25,412 nt of DNA. It comes from CAZKDV01 sp964551645. Its GTDB lineage: Bacteria > Bacteroidota > Bacteroidia > Bacteroidales > DTU049. The DNA lies in contig CAZKDV010000026.1 of NCBI GenBank assembly GCA_964551645.1, positions 1 to 25,412 of the forward strand, read 5' to 3'. Within the stretch, counting starts at the first letter, position 1. Each line of letters starts with the position of its first letter. The position numbers and the translations under genes are program-made. This document shows, in pieces, positions 22,457 through 25,412 of this stretch. The notes beneath the pieces were generated by a model. That model had not been told where the DNA came from. It searched no databases and saw only the letters and a list, made by a program, of their open reading frames with translations.

Positions 22457-23925
22457 ATGAAAAACGCAATTATTTTAGCAGTAAGTCTTCTGATGGTTTC
22501 TATGGCTTGGGGGCAGACTTCTGGACTTAGGATTAATCAAGCTGACGCTTCAAAACCTAAAATTTCAGGACTGAAAACTACAGTCGCAAATCAGCCTGTA
22601 GCAATGCCGCTAATGATGGCAGAACAAGGCAATTCAGGCACAGAAACAGCAGATTTCAACTTTTCTTATTTCAATGGTGAAACCTATGAGAGAGATGCAA
22701 TTTTTGCAGGTAGAAATCCTTCTGACGAATTGATAGAACGCAGAGACAGAAATGCTAAGCATTTTCAAAATCCAGACGGAACTATTGATGCCTACATATC
22801 TTCAGGTGCCTTGAACTACGAAGTGAACGGACAATGGTACACCATTCAAAGGCAATATACAACTAATAGCACCGGAAAATATACGGACTATGAATTTGTG
22901 AACAACAAAAACTTTTTCCACACTTATTTAAGCTCGCAACAAGATAAAGGTATAATTACCTTAGTTGATGGATTTAGCATTAAGGAGTGGAACAACAAAA
23001 GAATTGAGTGGTGGAACGAAGATCTGAATAAAATTAGCGAATTAAGCTCTGTAACAACTACTTCTAATCCTGAAGGAGCGAAGTTTACTTATAATAATGT
23101 ATTTCCTTATACAGATGCCTTAATTACTCAACTGCATGAAGGTAAAAAAATAGACTACGAAATCAAATCATCTGATTTTTTGAAACTTATACCAAATAAT
23201 GCGAAATATCTTGTAGTAGCCGAAGAAATTGAAATTCCTAATGGCTGGACTGTAGATTATTATATAGACAGCAAAGCAAAATACAAAAACCCTAATGCTG
23301 ACAAAATGCATTTATCTGTGCTAAGCGATAGCGGAGAAGAAGTTTTAAGATATATGCCTCCTGTTTATTATGATAGCAATGAAGAAGATATGAGCATAGA
23401 TGATATAGGAATATATAAATTTGAGCAAAACGGAAATATTGTAACCATTTATACTATTGTACCCACTGAATGGATTAAAAATGAAAATAGAGTATTTCCA
23501 ATTACTATAGATCCTACCACAAATGTTTATCCAAATAATACTGTACATCATACTGGACGTGTTTATGATGATGGAGTAAAATCTGATGGTTCTATGAGAA
23601 CAGGAAGGTGGACAGATGGTTCATGGGTTGCAGGGTATGCAAGGTTCAATATTTCTTCAATACCAAGTGCGTCCATTATTACTTCTGCAACAGGGTTTAT
23701 TAATATAACTAGTGGAACTGGAACTAATATAGTAAATAGTACTTGGGCTTTTGTCAATTCTGGAAATCCAACTACTTTGTCTGGCCTTGATTTATATAAT
23801 TCAATGCAGACGGCTTTATCACCATCTGTTCAGGTTGCTAGTTTGGGTTGGAAGAATTCAACTTTTACATCAGATGGTAGAACATATATACAGAATGTGC
23901 TAATAGATGGTTTTGTGAATATCGG
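22457..23925 (+). CDS. Giant secreted surface protein, N-terminal part (RHS/DNRLRE-like), before the gap
   Basis: The 489 codons before the gap start with a signal peptide (about residues 1-19, MKNAIILAVSLLMVSMAWG). Residues 95-130 read RDRNAKHFQNPDGTIDAYIS and NYEVNGQWYTI, resembling the leader region of RHS/YD-repeat and DNRLRE proteins (K-x-F-x-x-x-D-G-x followed by H/N-Y-x-x-x-G-x-W). VFPITIDPTTNVYP near residue 347 matches the Y/F-P-I/V-T-I-D-P-T motif that precedes DNRLRE domains. Residues 355-489 (GRWTDGSWVAGYARFNIS, SIPSASIITSATGFI) look DNRLRE-like, a carbohydrate-binding-type module. Together this suggests a secreted adhesin or toxin-carrier-like protein. The reading frame joins the part after the gap if the gap length is a multiple of three. 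No T9SS signal is seen because the C-terminus is outside the window. Confidence 0.75.
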
Positions 23926-23984
23926 NNNNNNNNNNNNNNNNNNNNNNNNNNNNNNNNNNNNNNNNNNNNNNNNNNNNNNNNNNN
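23926..23984. other. Assembly gap, 59 N, inside the surface-protein gene
   Basis: A run of 59 N interrupts an otherwise open gene. With 59 bases the two sides are out of frame; any length divisible by three (such as 57 or 60) restores a single frame. The length therefore looks like an estimate. Confidence 0.95.
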
Positions 23985-25412
23985 AAGCACGCCTGACCCG
24001 GGCAATACAATTGCATCAGATAATCCAACATGTCCTGGCAAAAATCTTACATTATCACTTCAAAATAAAGCAAGTGCTAGCGGACTAACTTATCAATGGC
24101 AATCATCTGCTAATGGCAATGATTGGTTTAATATTGGTGGTGCAACAAATGCAACTTTACAAACATCAATTTCAGAGGCAACATATTTTCGTTGTAATGT
24201 TACTTGTTCCGGATATGGAACGGGAACATCTAATCCCTTACAAGTTACTGTGCAAAATTCTATTGCATGTTATTGTACTTCTGGCGGAGGTACAGCTGCT
24301 GATGGAATAACGAGAGTAATTTTCAATACAATAGACAATTCTTCTTCAGGTGCACCAGGTTATTCAAATTTTACTTCTCAATCAACAACTTTACAAAAAG
24401 GACAAACTGTGCCATTAAGTGTTTATGTTAATACCGATGGAAGTTATACAAATTATCAAAGAGCTTGGATTGATTGGAATCAAAATGGTGTTTTTGATGA
24501 TTATGAAGCATATAATCTTGGAACTGCTCAGGGTGTTACAAATGGTATTAGTAGTTTATGCCCGTTTGATATTACAGTTCCTGAAAATGCAGTTTCAGGA
24601 ACAACTTTTATGCGAATTTCATCTCAGTATAATGCGTATTCATCACCTTGTCAAACATTTACATATGGTGAAGTTGAGGATTATACTATAGTGGTTGTTG
24701 AAGCAAGTGGACCGCCTTCATGCACAACTCCCGTATCTCCTTCACATAATGAAACCGGAGTTGCTTTAAATATTAACATAGAGTGGGCTGAAGCATTTGG
24801 AGCATTGAATTATGATGTGTACTTTGGAACATCATCAAATCCCCCTCTTGTAGAATCAAATTATGTTGCTACTTCTTATACTCCAGAACTTGATTATTAT
24901 ACACAGTATTACTGGAAAATTGTTCCAAAAAACATTTCCGGTACAGCCGATGGTTGTAATACTTGGAGTTTTACTACTATGGCTATACCTCCTTCATTCC
25001 ACAATACAGGTGGTGTTGATCAACTGACATTTAATAATAGCACAATTCAGGATGATGAGCCTATATTCCGCGTAAGTCATAGTTCTACTATGTCGGAGGT
25101 GCAGATACAAATCAGTACTGATGTAAATTTTGCTGGAGAAAATGTATATGATGGAGCTTTTACAGGTAGTTTTTCGGGTGAGAATAACTTTGCTGCCGAT
25201 TTGTCGTCATCACCGATTAATCCTTCTCTTTTCCCGCAGGGCTTTGATGTATCTTCTTCATTAAATACGCAATCAAGTAGTGGTCCATCAAGTGTATGGT
25301 GGTCTCCGAGTTCATGCACAACAGGTGGTTTAGTGTGGAATGCTTCTAAAGGTTGTTCCGGTGGTTCAGTTGGATTTGAGGGGAATTGGAATAATTATTA
25401 TGAAAAAAATAT
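23985..25412 (+). CDS. Giant secreted surface protein, continuation: Ig-like, GEVED and Fn3-like domains; runs off the window
   Basis: Reading codons from 23986, the frame is open to the window end with no stop (475 codons). It contains an Ig-like module (LTYQWQSSANGNDWFNIGG, then ATYFRCNVTCSG), a GEVED domain (RAWIDWNQNGVFDDYE, then GEVEDYTI at 24667-24690), and a fibronectin type III-like module (about 24718-24985; INIEWAEAFGALNYDVYFG, YYWKIVPKN, NTWSFTT). A new domain begins near 25010 and includes VQIQISTDVNFAGE and WWSPSSC. GEVED domains are typical of secreted T9SS cargo in Bacteroidota. This is most likely the same gene as the part before the gap, since strand, style and domain order fit and the frame differs only by the gap length. 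The C-terminus is missing here. Confidence 0.75.

Noticed and set aside
24088..24310. Stop after the gap as the true end of the surface-protein gene, and a separate frame from 24113
   Set aside because: The other frame, open to the window end, contains recognisable Ig-like, GEVED and Fn3-like motifs. The break disappears if the gap length is divisible by three.

Overview
The window is a low-GC stretch of a Bacteroidota chromosome. Direct signs are a SprB-like / PorP-SprF / OmpA-like trio of type IX secretion (T9SS) type, a DUF4293 membrane protein, a BatA/VWA protein, a GEVED-domain surface protein, starts without Shine-Dalgarno sequences, and the Bacteroidota -7 promoter element TAnnTTTG(C) upstream of many genes. 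Order or genus cannot be resolved from the sequence alone. Two runs of N (22026-22125 and 23926-23984) show that this is scaffolded draft sequence.

Positions 1-7437 hold mostly housekeeping genes. On the minus strand are cinA, a C69-family peptidase, an SDR oxidoreductase and, at the left edge, a 50-codon N-terminal fragment of a 3-methyladenine DNA glycosylase gene (not closed by any homologous continuation). A GT4 glycosyltransferase (+) converges on a membrane-anchored M23 endopeptidase (-). That gene diverges from a small MerR regulator, which is followed by a SAM methyltransferase.

Positions 7476-9511 (+) hold a LolD/MacB-type ABC ATPase with no permease next to it, rlmB, and the DUF4293 protein.

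Positions 9531-16860 (-) are a compact three-gene operon. In transcription order it encodes a 1336-residue adhesin-like protein (DUF7948, SBBP beta-propeller repeats, PKD, SprB repeats, type B T9SS C-terminal signal), a PorP/SprF outer-membrane partner, and an OmpA-like periplasmic/outer-membrane protein with TPR and PD40 repeats. The layout suggests a dedicated secretion and anchoring module for one large surface protein.

Positions 16968-21663 hold rsmI (+), convergent and overlapping by 17 bp with a BatA/VWA gene. That gene lies in a probable pyrE - SRPBCC - BatA operon (-). The start codon of pyrE overlaps head-to-head with that of a divergent NUDIX gene (+). A tRNA-Val(TAC) gene follows with its own promoter and an intrinsic terminator.

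Positions 21664-25412 begin with a hierarchical 22/66-bp tandem repeat array, broken by an assembly gap. After it comes the start of a very large secreted protein: an RHS/DNRLRE-like N-terminus, then Ig-like, GEVED and Fn3-like domains. It runs off the window end. Its apparent frame break comes from the length of the second N run.

No mobile element, CRISPR array or defence gene was seen. The most distinctive regions are the SprB-like operon, the repeat array with the giant surface protein beside it, and the overlapping pyrE/NUDIX starts with a nearly leaderless promoter.
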